Source: Bacillota bacterium (lineage in GTDB: Bacteria > Bacillota > Clostridia > Christensenellales > Borkfalkiaceae). From it: a stretch of DNA of 6,017 nt. Location of the stretch: positions 1-6,017 of the forward strand of contig QAKM01000066.1 in the NCBI GenBank assembly GCA_003343805.1. Direction: 5' to 3'. This document shows positions 1 through 4,949 of this stretch, piece by piece. Below the pieces are notes generated by a model. It made no database searches. It saw nothing but the letters and a program-made list of their open reading frames with translations, and had not been told where the DNA came from. Within the stretch, counting starts at the first letter, position 1. The number at the start of each line of letters is the position of its first letter. Position numbers and translations under genes: made by a program.

Positions 1-86
1 AGCAGATGCGTGGGAAGAGGAGACGCAAGCCGAGCGGTCAAGCCGCGAGGAACGCAGCGGCGGGCCTGCGGGCTTAGCGGCGACGA

Positions 87-110
87 GAGCGCGGGCTCTA
101 CTGCGCGAGA
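87..110 (+). repeat. 24-bp repeat, left copy (partner at 5994-6017)
   Basis: This segment reads GAGCGCGG, two variable bases, TCTAC, one variable base, then GCGCGAGA. It matches 5994-6017 at 21 of 24 positions in the same orientation. The segment is an imperfect palindrome: GCGC (89-92) pairs with GCGC (103-106), followed by a G-T pair and a G-C pair. In the other copy the G-T pair is G-C, so pairing is kept. Anchors further left also align with the right-hand copy: 1-9 with 5907-5915, and GCGAG at 45-49 with 5952-5956, with an offset of only one base. It is probably part of a longer dispersed intergenic repeat cut by the window edge. Confidence 0.55.
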
Positions 111-111
111 C

Positions 112-144
112 GGTGGCTTGCCGAAGGCAAGACGGGAGGGTTGT
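112..144 (+). repeat. Small hairpin repeat element, right-half form
   Basis: CTTGCC (117-122) and GGCAAG (126-131) form a perfect 6-bp stem around a GAA loop. The hairpin is preceded by GGTGG and followed by ACGGGAGGGTTGTT. The element at 3939-3980 has the same architecture: GGT, a stem, a GAA loop, the complementary stem, then CGG-AGG-GT. Stem bases differ between the two copies but complementarity is kept. From memory, similar hairpin-plus-GGAGGG elements are common between genes in gut Clostridia; this was not checked by a search. Lying just past the stop codon of the minus-strand gene, it may form a 3' hairpin on that mRNA, but there is no T-tract. Confidence 0.4.
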
Positions 145-158
145 TGAGCTCGCGCCCC

Positions 159-1526
159 TCAAAGTTCTCCCGTCAGCGCGGCAAGCGCCGTCTCCCGCGT
201 GCCCAAGAGCCGCACGGCGGGGGAGAGCACCCGCCCTTCGCTCGCGCCGCCCAACACGCCCGCCGAGCCCGCGCCGCCCGATGAAAGCGCGCCGCCCAAG
301 CTCCAACGCTCGGGCTCGTCGAACAAACTCAACTGCCGTGCCTCGTCCTGCTTCGCGCCCAACGCAAGCAGTCCCTTCACGGCGCGCTCGTCCTTGGCGC
401 CCAGATACTTTCCCTTGCAGGTGATGAAGTGCTTCGCCCGCTTCAGAACGATGCGCATCCGCTTCAGGTCGTCAAAGTCGAGCGTTGCATACCGCCGTGC
501 CTCGGTGATCTTATACGCGCCTCTGCCGCCGATGCCCGGCACGCGCAGCAGCATCTCGAGGGGCGCGGTGTTCACTTCCACGGGGAAGTGCTGCGGGTTC
601 CGCAGCGCCCACGCGCACTTGGGGTCGTATTCGAGGGGCAAATTCTCTCCCTCGGGCGCGATCTCCTCCGCCGTAAAGCCGTAAAAGCGCAGCAGCCAGT
701 CCGCCTGATAGAGTCGGTGCTCCCGCAGTTGTCCCACGGGGAGCGTCGGCAGCAGGCTGTCCTGCACGACGGGCACATAGGAGGAATAGTACACGCGCTT
801 GAGCCCCATCTTTTGATAGAGCGCCTCCGAAAGCCGCACGATGCGGCTGTCCGGCTCGGGGCTCGCCCCCACGATGAGCTGCGTCGTCTGCCCCGCGGGC
901 AAAAAATGCCCCTTTTTGTGTTCTTCCTTAAATTCCGCCTTCTCCTTCACGAGCTGCCGCATGGGGGAGAGCAAACTCTCCGTCGACTTCTGCGGCGCCA
1001 GAAGTTTCAGGCTCGCCTCGGTGGGGAGCTCCAGATTGTAGCTCATGCGGTCGGCGTATCTTGCGGCCTCCGAAACGAGCCCCGCATCCGCCCGCGGGAT
1101 GCCTTTTAAGTGGATATATCCGTGAAAGCGGTACTTGGTGCGCAGCAGCTTCACCGCGGCAAGCAGCCGCTCCATCGTAAAATTTGGCGTCTTTTCCACG
1201 GCGGAGGAGAGGAACAGCCCTTCGATATAGTTGCGCTTGTAGAAGTCGAGGGTCAGCTCGGCGATCTCCTCGGGCGTCGCCGAAGCGCGCGGCACATCGG
1301 CGTCCGCGCGGTTGGGGCAGTAGCGGCAGGAGTAGATGCAGCGGTTGGAGAGGAGGATCTTCAAAAGGGAGATGCACCTCCCGTCGGGCGTGAAGGAATG
1401 GCAGCAGCCCGCAGGCGCCGCGTTGCCCATGCCGCCGCCGTTCTTTCGGCCGCTCCCCGAGGAGGAGCACGAAACATCGTACTTCGCGCTCTCCGTCAGA
1501 ATTTTCAGCTTTTCCTCCGAGATCAT
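159..1526 (-). CDS. Putative DNA modification/repair radical SAM protein
   Basis: This 455-residue protein matches the radical SAM family annotated as 'putative DNA modification/repair radical SAM protein' (TIGR03916 type, from memory). The opening 'EEKLKILTESAKYDVSC' followed by a Ser/Gly-rich stretch is typical, as is 'HSFTPDGRCISLLKILLSN'. The 4Fe-4S/SAM motif is C63-x3-C67-x2-C70. A helix-hairpin-helix DNA-binding element lies near 327-345 (LLRVPGIGGRGAYKI). QLSLF at 398-402 fits the beta-sliding-clamp binding consensus. Its substrate is unknown; a DNA role is inferred from the helix-hairpin-helix, the clamp motif and the family name. The ATG at 1526 is chosen because family similarity begins there and because a TTG start at 1565 would place the promoter inside the gene. 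Residues 403-455 form a Gly/Ser/Ala-rich tail that I do not recognise from the family. The usual DUF4130/UDG-like partner is not immediately downstream. Confidence 0.9.
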   Translation of the reverse strand: MISEEKLKILTESAKYDVSCSSSGSGRKNGGGMGNAAPAGCCHSFTPDGRCISLLKILLSNRCIYSCRYCPNRADADVPRASATPEEIAELTLDFYKRNYIEGLFLSSAVEKTPNFTMERLLAAVKLLRTKYRFHGYIHLKGIPRADAGLVSEAARYADRMSYNLELPTEASLKLLAPQKSTESLLSPMRQLVKEKAEFKEEHKKGHFLPAGQTTQLIVGASPEPDSRIVRLSEALYQKMGLKRVYYSSYVPVVQDSLLPTLPVGQLREHRLYQADWLLRFYGFTAEEIAPEGENLPLEYDPKCAWALRNPQHFPVEVNTAPLEMLLRVPGIGGRGAYKITEARRYATLDFDDLKRMRIVLKRAKHFITCKGKYLGAKDERAVKGLLALGAKQDEARQLSLFDEPERWSLGGALSSGGAGSAGVLGGASEGRVLSPAVRLLGTRETALAALTGEL

Positions 1527-1532
1527 ACCCCT

Positions 1533-1561
1533 ATTATAGCACGCGCGCCGCCCGATGTCAA
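1533..1561 (-). promoter_or_regulatory. Consensus promoter of the radical SAM gene, predicted leaderless
   Basis: On the minus strand, TTGACA (1561-1556) and TATAAT (1538-1533) are both perfect consensus hexamers with a 17-bp spacer. Only six bases (AGGGGT) separate the -10 hexamer from the ATG at 1526-1524. Transcription would therefore be expected to begin at or next to the A of the start codon, leaving no 5' leader. The AGGGG resembles a ribosome binding site but sits one base from the ATG, too close to work, and it would lie upstream of the predicted transcript start. The promoter is back to back with the response-regulator promoter, with 32 bp between their -35 boxes. Confidence 0.8.
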
Positions 1562-1593
1562 ACAAACGTTCGAGAAAATTTTTGCAAACGGTC

Positions 1594-1622
1594 TTGCCAA
1601 CGGCAGAAAATTATGCTATAAT
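1594..1622 (+). promoter_or_regulatory. Promoter P1 of the two-component operon
   Basis: TTGCCA (1594-1599), a 17-bp spacer and TATAAT (1617-1622) form a strong housekeeping-type promoter. TGC directly before the -10 box (1614-1616) gives an extended -10. The predicted start is near 1629, leaving a leader of about 115 nt before the response-regulator ATG at 1744. The promoter is divergent from that of the radical SAM gene. Three similar hexamers (CAAACG at 1563 and 1585, CCAACG at 1597) precede or overlap it, but their spacings of 22 and 12 bp do not define a clear operator. Confidence 0.75.
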
Positions 1623-1644
1623 AGCACAAAAGAACGTTGAAATT

Positions 1645-1668
1645 GTGAATATTTCACGAAACATTCAC
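1645..1668 (+). promoter_or_regulatory. Candidate response-regulator operator in the operon leader
   Basis: TTCAC occurs at 1653-1657 and again at 1664-1668, a period of 11 bp in direct orientation. OmpR/PhoB-family regulators bind as dimers to direct repeats of about this period. The first TTCAC also pairs with GTGAA at 1645-1649 as an inverted repeat with a 3-bp centre. The site lies downstream of P1, and about 45 to 60 bp upstream of the start predicted for the weaker promoter P2. It could let the encoded regulator control its own operon. The assignment is inference from spacing only. Confidence 0.35.
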
Positions 1669-1700
1669 CGCACGATGAAGTTCTCTTTATCACCGCGGGG

Positions 1701-1706
1701 TATAAT
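1701..1706 (+). promoter_or_regulatory. Possible second promoter P2 (-10 box only)
   Basis: A perfect TATAAT lies at 1701-1706, 37 bp before the response-regulator ATG. At 16 to 18 bp upstream no good -35 box exists; the sequence there is around AAGTTC at 1678-1683. A good -10 with a poor -35 and the 11-bp direct repeat upstream is the arrangement expected of an activator-dependent promoter. It may equally be a chance match, because P1 upstream is sufficient to explain expression. Confidence 0.3.
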
Positions 1707-1730
1707 GTGGCGTAAGATACGGAAAACCAT

Positions 1731-1737
1731 GAGGAGG
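1731..1737 (+). promoter_or_regulatory. Ribosome binding site fixing the response-regulator start
   Basis: GAGGAGG lies six bases before the ATG at 1744. The reading frame is open further upstream, to 1555, but that extension crosses promoter P1 and has no family similarity. This site therefore decides the start. Confidence 0.85.
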
Positions 1738-1743
1738 CGGAAG

Positions 1744-2412
1744 ATGAAAGTATTGATCGTAGACGACGAAGAGATGATCCGCGCGGTCCTTCGGGAGTAC
1801 ATCGAGTTTGAGGACGGCGAAGCGGACGAGGCACAGGACGGCATGGAGGCCGTACGAAAGGCGCGCGAAAACAATTACGACATCATCCTCATGGACGTGA
1901 TGATGCCCAAGCTCGACGGTTTCTCCGCCGTCAAGGAGATCCACAAGTTCAAAAATACGCCCGTCATCATGCTCTCGGCGCGGGGCGAGGAGTACGATAA
2001 GCTCTTCGGCTTCGAGATCGGCTCGGACGACTATGTGACGAAGCCCTTCTCCCCCAAGGAAGTCATGGCGCGCATCCACGCGGTCATCAACCGCTCGCAG
2101 GGCGCCGCCGCTCCCAAGCGCGACGTGTACGAGTTCGAGGGCCTCAAGATCGACATGGTGGGCCGCAACGTCTATGTGGACGGCGAACGCGCCGACCTCA
2201 CCCCCAAGGAGTACGAACTTTTATTTTACTTCGTGGAAAACCGCGGGGTGGCGCTCACGCGCGAGCGGCTTTTGAACCAGGTGTGGGGGTACGATTTTTA
2301 CGGCGACGACCGCACGGTCGACACCCACGTCAAGATGTTGCGCGGAAATCTGAAGCAGTACCGCAAATTCATCGTCACCCTGCGGGGATTGGGATATAAA
2401 TTCGAGGCGTAA
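1744..2412 (+). CDS. OmpR/PhoB-family DNA-binding response regulator
   Basis: This is a 222-residue cytoplasmic transcription regulator of usual family length. The receiver domain spans about residues 1-115. Its acidic pocket is D7/D8, the phosphoacceptor is D51 (LMDVMMPKLDG), the switch residue is S78 (MLSARGEE), and the invariant lysine is K100 (VTKPFSP). The 'GSDDYVTKPF' surface is the usual dimer face of this subfamily. A short linker (about 118-126) leads to a winged-helix domain ending in 'RGLGYKFEA', with 'LTPKEYELL' near 152-160 and 'RTVDTHVKMLRGNL' as the likely recognition region. It is phosphorylated by the kinase encoded 2 nt downstream, presumably as one operon from P1. Its target genes are unknown. 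A more specific name such as a VanR or PhoP type would be a guess. Confidence 0.95.
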   Translation: MKVLIVDDEEMIRAVLREYIEFEDGEADEAQDGMEAVRKARENNYDIILMDVMMPKLDGFSAVKEIHKFKNTPVIMLSARGEEYDKLFGFEIGSDDYVTKPFSPKEVMARIHAVINRSQGAAAPKRDVYEFEGLKIDMVGRNVYVDGERADLTPKEYELLFYFVENRGVALTRERLLNQVWGYDFYGDDRTVDTHVKMLRGNLKQYRKFIVTLRGLGYKFEA

Positions 2413-2414
2413 CC

Positions 2415-3887
2415 ATGCCCGCTTTTTCGGCGCAAAAAACGCGAAAGCCGCATAAAAAATTTCAGCCCAGGAGCTTCAACCTCAATCTCATCCTTTGGGT
2501 GAGCTTTTCCGTGTTCACGATCGTCGTCATCGCCTTCTTTGCCATCGTGCAGAACGTGCAGATCGAATTTCAGTACCGCGACCAGACGGAGCGGGATCTG
2601 CGCGACGCGGGCGAGGAGATCGTGACGGCGGCCATCGAGGACGACATCTTCTTTGTGAGCAGCGATCTCTCGCGGCGGCTCCTCGCCATCGCCAACCGCT
2701 ACAACGTCAGCATCTATCTCTTCACGACGGACGGCCGCTTCGTCTTTCCGGAGATCCCCTCGGATGAAACGGATAAGTACCATGCCATCTACGAGGAAGT
2801 GCGCTCCCGCCTCGGCGAGGGCAACTTTGTCTCTCCCTACGATACGGGCAGCGGCAGTTACGCCTATGCGATGCGCCTCTCGCTCGCGGGCGGGGAGTGG
2901 TATCTCTATCTCGAGAGCTCCACGGCGCACATCGCACGGGCGATGAACGAGATGGGCTGGCTCTCCCTCATCACGGCGCTGTTTGCGGTCGCGCTCGCGT
3001 TCGTGGTCAGCGGGCTCGTCTCGATGGTCATCACCAAGCCCATCAGCGAGGTCGCCGAAAAGGCCAAGGAGCTCGCCCGCGGCAACTACGAGGTGAACTT
3101 CGAGAGCGAGACGTACGCCTGCCTCGAAGTCAAGGAACTCTCCGAATCTCTGAGCCGCGCGAGCGCCGAGATCTCCAAGGCCGACAAGATGCAGAAGGAG
3201 CTCATCGCCAACGTCTCGCACGATTTCAAGACGCCGCTCACCATGATCAAGGCGTACGCCTCCATGATCCGCGAAATTTCGGGCGACGACAAGACAAAGC
3301 GCGACAAGCACGCGCAAGTCATCATCGACGAAGCCGACCGCCTCGCGGCGCTCGTGGGGGACGTGCTCGATCTCTCCAAACTGCAGGCGGGCATCGAGAA
3401 GGAGGAGTTTTCCGTATTCAACCTCTCGGAGGACGTCTACGCCGTCACCAACCGCTTCGATTTCTACGTCGAAACGGAGGGCTATACCATCCACACCGAC
3501 ATCGACGACGATCTCTACACCTTTGCGGCGCGCGGCAGGGTGGAGCAGGTTTTATACAACCTCATCGGCAACGCCATCAGCTACACGGGCGAGGACAAGA
3601 GCATCCTGGTGCGCTTAAAGGCAGGCAAGGACTGCTCGCACTTCGAGGTCATCGATACGGGCAAGGGCATCCCCAAGGAGGAGATCGACACCATCTGGGA
3701 TCGCTACTACCGCTCGAACGAGGCGCACAAGCGCCTGAAGCGCGGCACGGGGCTGGGGCTCTCCATCGTCAAGAGCATCCTCGTAAAGTACGGCATCCGC
3801 TTCGGCGTCAGGTCGGAAGTTGGGAAGGGAAGCTGCTTCTGGGTGGATTTCCCGCTCCCCAACGGCAGAGAAAACAAGATCAACTGA
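2415..3887 (+). CDS. Membrane sensor histidine kinase of the two-component pair
   Basis: This 490-residue protein has a basic N-terminus, a transmembrane helix at about 23-46, an extracytoplasmic sensor segment of about 130 residues (48-178), a second helix at about 181-206, and a HAMP linker (about 207-258, containing 'TKPISEVAEKAKELARGNY'). The dimerisation and phosphoacceptor domain carries H269 in 'SHDFKTPL'; D270 and T273 fit the D-x-x-T phosphatase motif, suggesting both kinase and phosphatase activity. The ATPase domain shows an N box (N382 and N386), a G1 box (D414-T-G-K-G418) and a G2 box (G444-T-G-L-G448). The ATG at 2415 follows the regulator's TAA by 2 nt, with GAGG at 2404-2407 seven bases upstream inside the regulator gene, which points to coupled translation. 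The sensor region has no motif I recognise, so the stimulus is unknown. Confidence 0.95.
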   Translation: MPAFSAQKTRKPHKKFQPRSFNLNLILWVSFSVFTIVVIAFFAIVQNVQIEFQYRDQTERDLRDAGEEIVTAAIEDDIFFVSSDLSRRLLAIANRYNVSIYLFTTDGRFVFPEIPSDETDKYHAIYEEVRSRLGEGNFVSPYDTGSGSYAYAMRLSLAGGEWYLYLESSTAHIARAMNEMGWLSLITALFAVALAFVVSGLVSMVITKPISEVAEKAKELARGNYEVNFESETYACLEVKELSESLSRASAEISKADKMQKELIANVSHDFKTPLTMIKAYASMIREISGDDKTKRDKHAQVIIDEADRLAALVGDVLDLSKLQAGIEKEEFSVFNLSEDVYAVTNRFDFYVETEGYTIHTDIDDDLYTFAARGRVEQVLYNLIGNAISYTGEDKSILVRLKAGKDCSHFEVIDTGKGIPKEEIDTIWDRYYRSNEAHKRLKRGTGLGLSIVKSILVKYGIRFGVRSEVGKGSCFWVDFPLPNGRENKIN

Positions 3888-3895
3888 TCGTTCGA

Positions 3896-3920
3896 CCTCT
3901 CCTCCCCGGAGAGGCCTTTT
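3896..3920 (+). terminator. Intrinsic terminator of the two-component operon
   Basis: CCTCTCC (3896-3902) and GGAGAGG (3908-3914) form a 7-bp GC-rich stem with a 5-nt loop, followed by CCTTTT. A further T-rich run (3926-3937) follows. It begins nine bases after the kinase stop codon. Confidence 0.75.
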
Positions 3921-3938
3921 CACTGTTTCTTTTTCTTG

Positions 3939-3980
3939 CCTCCCTCTTTGAGGGAGGTTCCCCGAAGGGGCGGAAGGAGT
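3939..3980 (+). repeat. Hairpin repeat element downstream of the kinase gene
   Basis: CCTCCCTC (3939-3946) and GAGGGAGG (3950-3957) make a perfect 8-bp stem with a TTT loop. A second hairpin follows, CCCC-GAA-GGGG (3960-3970), and then CGGAAGGAGT. The second half shares its layout with 112-144. The first half resembles the start of the structured region near 5887-5904. From memory, similar two-hairpin intergenic elements recur in gut Clostridia genomes; that recollection was not checked. It may act as a backup terminator or 3'-end stabiliser, or be a small mobile repeat. Confidence 0.5.
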
Positions 3981-3985
3981 AAATG

Positions 3986-4030
3986 CCGCTCCGCGCCCGT
4001 CAATCCCGCGCCCGTCAATCCCGCTCCGCG
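3986..4030 (+). repeat. 15-bp tandem repeat within a 10-bp direct repeat
   Basis: Positions 3991-4024 repeat exactly with period 15, giving about 2.3 copies of a unit containing CGCGCCCGTCAATCC. CCGCTCCGCG occurs just at its left edge (3986-3995) and again at 4021-4030. The structure suggests replication slippage in spacer DNA between two operons. No gene or regulatory role is apparent, and the segment lies about 55 bp upstream of the next promoter. Confidence 0.7.
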
Positions 4031-4082
4031 CTCATCCATATCCTGCCCGCTCCGTGTCTGCCCCGCGTTCATGCAGAAAGAG

Positions 4083-4111
4083 TTGACAATTTTTCTCCGA
4101 TATGCTATACT
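4083..4111 (+). promoter_or_regulatory. Strong promoter of the sufC-sufB operon
   Basis: TTGACA (4083-4088), a 17-bp spacer and TATACT (4106-4111), with TGC before the -10 box (4103-4105), give a near-perfect extended -10 promoter. Predicted transcription starts near 4118, leaving a leader of about 23 nt. I see no inverted repeat overlapping it that would suggest an Fe-S-responsive repressor, so expression may be largely constitutive. Confidence 0.8.
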
Positions 4112-4140
4112 GCTCCCTCGGAAATAAGAGAGGTCATTTC

Positions 4141-4860
4141 ATGTTAGAACTTCAGAATATCAGCTTCGAGGTGGAGGAGAACGGCCAAAGCAAGCGCATC
4201 TTAAACGACGTCTCCCTCACGATCGACGAGCGCTTCGTGGCGATCACGGGCCCCAACGGCAGCGGCAAGAGCACGCTCGCCAAGATCATCGCGGGCATCC
4301 TCGCGCCGACGGGCGGCAAACTCCTCTTCAACGGGGAGGACATCACATCCCTTTCCGTCACCGAGCGGGCAAGGCGGGGCATCTCGTTCGCCTTCCAGCA
4401 GCCCGTGCGCTTCAAGGGCATCACGGTGAAGGACCTCATCTCGCTCGCGGCGGGCAAGCACATCACGGTGGGGGAGGCGTGCAGCTATCTCTCGGAGGTC
4501 GGCCTCTGCGCGCGCGACTACATCGACCGCGAGGTCAACGCTTCTCTCTCGGGAGGCGAGCTCAAGCGCATCGAGATCGCGACCGTCCTCGCCCGCGGCA
4601 CATCTCTCTCCGTCTTTGACGAACCCGAGGCGGGCATCGATCTCTGGAGCTTCCAGAACCTCATCTCGGTGTTCGAGAAGATGTACGAAAAATCGCAGGG
4701 GAGCATCGTCATCATCTCCCATCAGGAGCGCATCTTGAACATTGCCGATAAGATCGTCGTGCTCACCGCAGGGAAGATCGAGCGCGTCGGCACCCGCGAC
4801 GAGATATTGCCTTCTCTTCTCGGCACGAGCGCCTGCCGCGCCTTGACCGACAAGTTATAA
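4141..4860 (+). CDS. sufC: SufC-like Fe-S cluster assembly ATPase
   Basis: This is a 239-residue soluble ABC-type ATPase, close to the usual SufC size of about 250. It carries Walker A GPNGSGKST (37-45), a Q-loop (FAFQQP, Q86), the signature LSGGE (136-140), Walker B LSVFDE (156-161), a D-loop around 164-167 and the H-loop histidine H194. It has no membrane segments. 'SLSGGELKRIEIATVLARG' and 'DEPEAGIDLWSF' are SufC-like rather than transporter-like. It should hydrolyse ATP to drive conformational change of the SufB-type scaffold encoded next, during Fe-S cluster assembly in the cytoplasm. The ATG at 4141 is preceded by GAGAGG (4128-4133) at seven bases; the frame opens at 4102, but that overlaps the promoter. 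Pairing with a single short SufB/SufD protein suggests the minimal SMS-type system (SmsC). Confidence 0.9.
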   Translation: MLELQNISFEVEENGQSKRILNDVSLTIDERFVAITGPNGSGKSTLAKIIAGILAPTGGKLLFNGEDITSLSVTERARRGISFAFQQPVRFKGITVKDLISLAAGKHITVGEACSYLSEVGLCARDYIDREVNASLSGGELKRIEIATVLARGTSLSVFDEPEAGIDLWSFQNLISVFEKMYEKSQGSIVIISHQERILNIADKIVVLTAGKIERVGTRDEILPSLLGTSACRALTDKL

Positions 4861-4949
4861 TTTACGCGGAAAGCGCTCATTGGCGCCCGGAAACAGGCTT
4901 ATGCCGACGTCGCTTCCCGAAGCAGACCTCAATTTTAAGGAACATCAAT
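4861..4949 (+). other. 89-nt gap between sufC and sufB
   Basis: This is longer than usual for a tight two-gene operon, yet no terminator with a T-run or convincing promoter is visible. It holds GCGC-TCATTG-GCGC (4873-4886) and a compact inverted repeat GCTTC-CC-GAAGC around 4911-4922. The ribosome binding site of the next gene is TAAGGAA at 4936-4942. The two genes are probably cotranscribed, and the hairpins could adjust mRNA stability between them. Confidence 0.45.

Larger units (their letters stand above)
1..158. other. Non-coding, GC-rich stretch downstream of the radical SAM gene
   Basis: No convincing gene lies here. One plus-strand frame stays open from position 2 to 424, but from 159 on it runs antisense to the radical SAM gene and its translation is Arg/Pro/Ala-rich without any recognisable motif. 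The stretch contains several small inverted repeats, including CGCAG (53-57) with CTGCG (66-70) and GCGG (34-37) with CCGC (43-46). It also holds the two repeat segments listed separately. I see no T-run suitable for an intrinsic terminator of the minus-strand gene. The region could also contain the end of a gene lying mainly left of the window, which cannot be judged here. Confidence 0.5.

Noticed and set aside
429..1109. Plus-strand open frame (226 codons) opposite the radical SAM gene
   Set aside because: Antisense to a gene with strong family similarity; no ribosome binding site or domain supports it.
1563..1602. Three similar CAAACG/CCAACG hexamers between the divergent promoters
   Set aside because: Spacings of 22 and 12 bp are irregular and the hexamer is short; chance occurrence is likely.
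1643..1660. Rex-like operator (TTGTGAA...TTCAC) in the two-component leader
   Set aside because: The Rex consensus has a 4-bp centre and ends in TTCACAA; here the centre is 3 bp and the right arm is TTCACGA. The 11-bp direct repeat explains the sequence better.
2298..3494. Long minus-strand open frame (398 codons) opposite the histidine kinase
   Set aside because: It lies antisense to a kinase with all catalytic motifs, its translation is Arg/Asp/Val/Leu-rich and motif-free, and such frames are common opposite GC-rich genes.
2897..3982. Plus-strand open frame (361 codons) overlapping the kinase in another frame
   Set aside because: Arg/Gly/His-rich out-of-frame translation of the kinase gene; it runs on through the terminator and the hairpin repeat.
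3982..4127. Small plus-strand open frame upstream of sufC (frame starting at 3936)
   Set aside because: It reads through the hairpin repeat, the tandem repeat and the sufC promoter, has no ribosome binding site and gives a Pro/Arg/Ser repeat translation.
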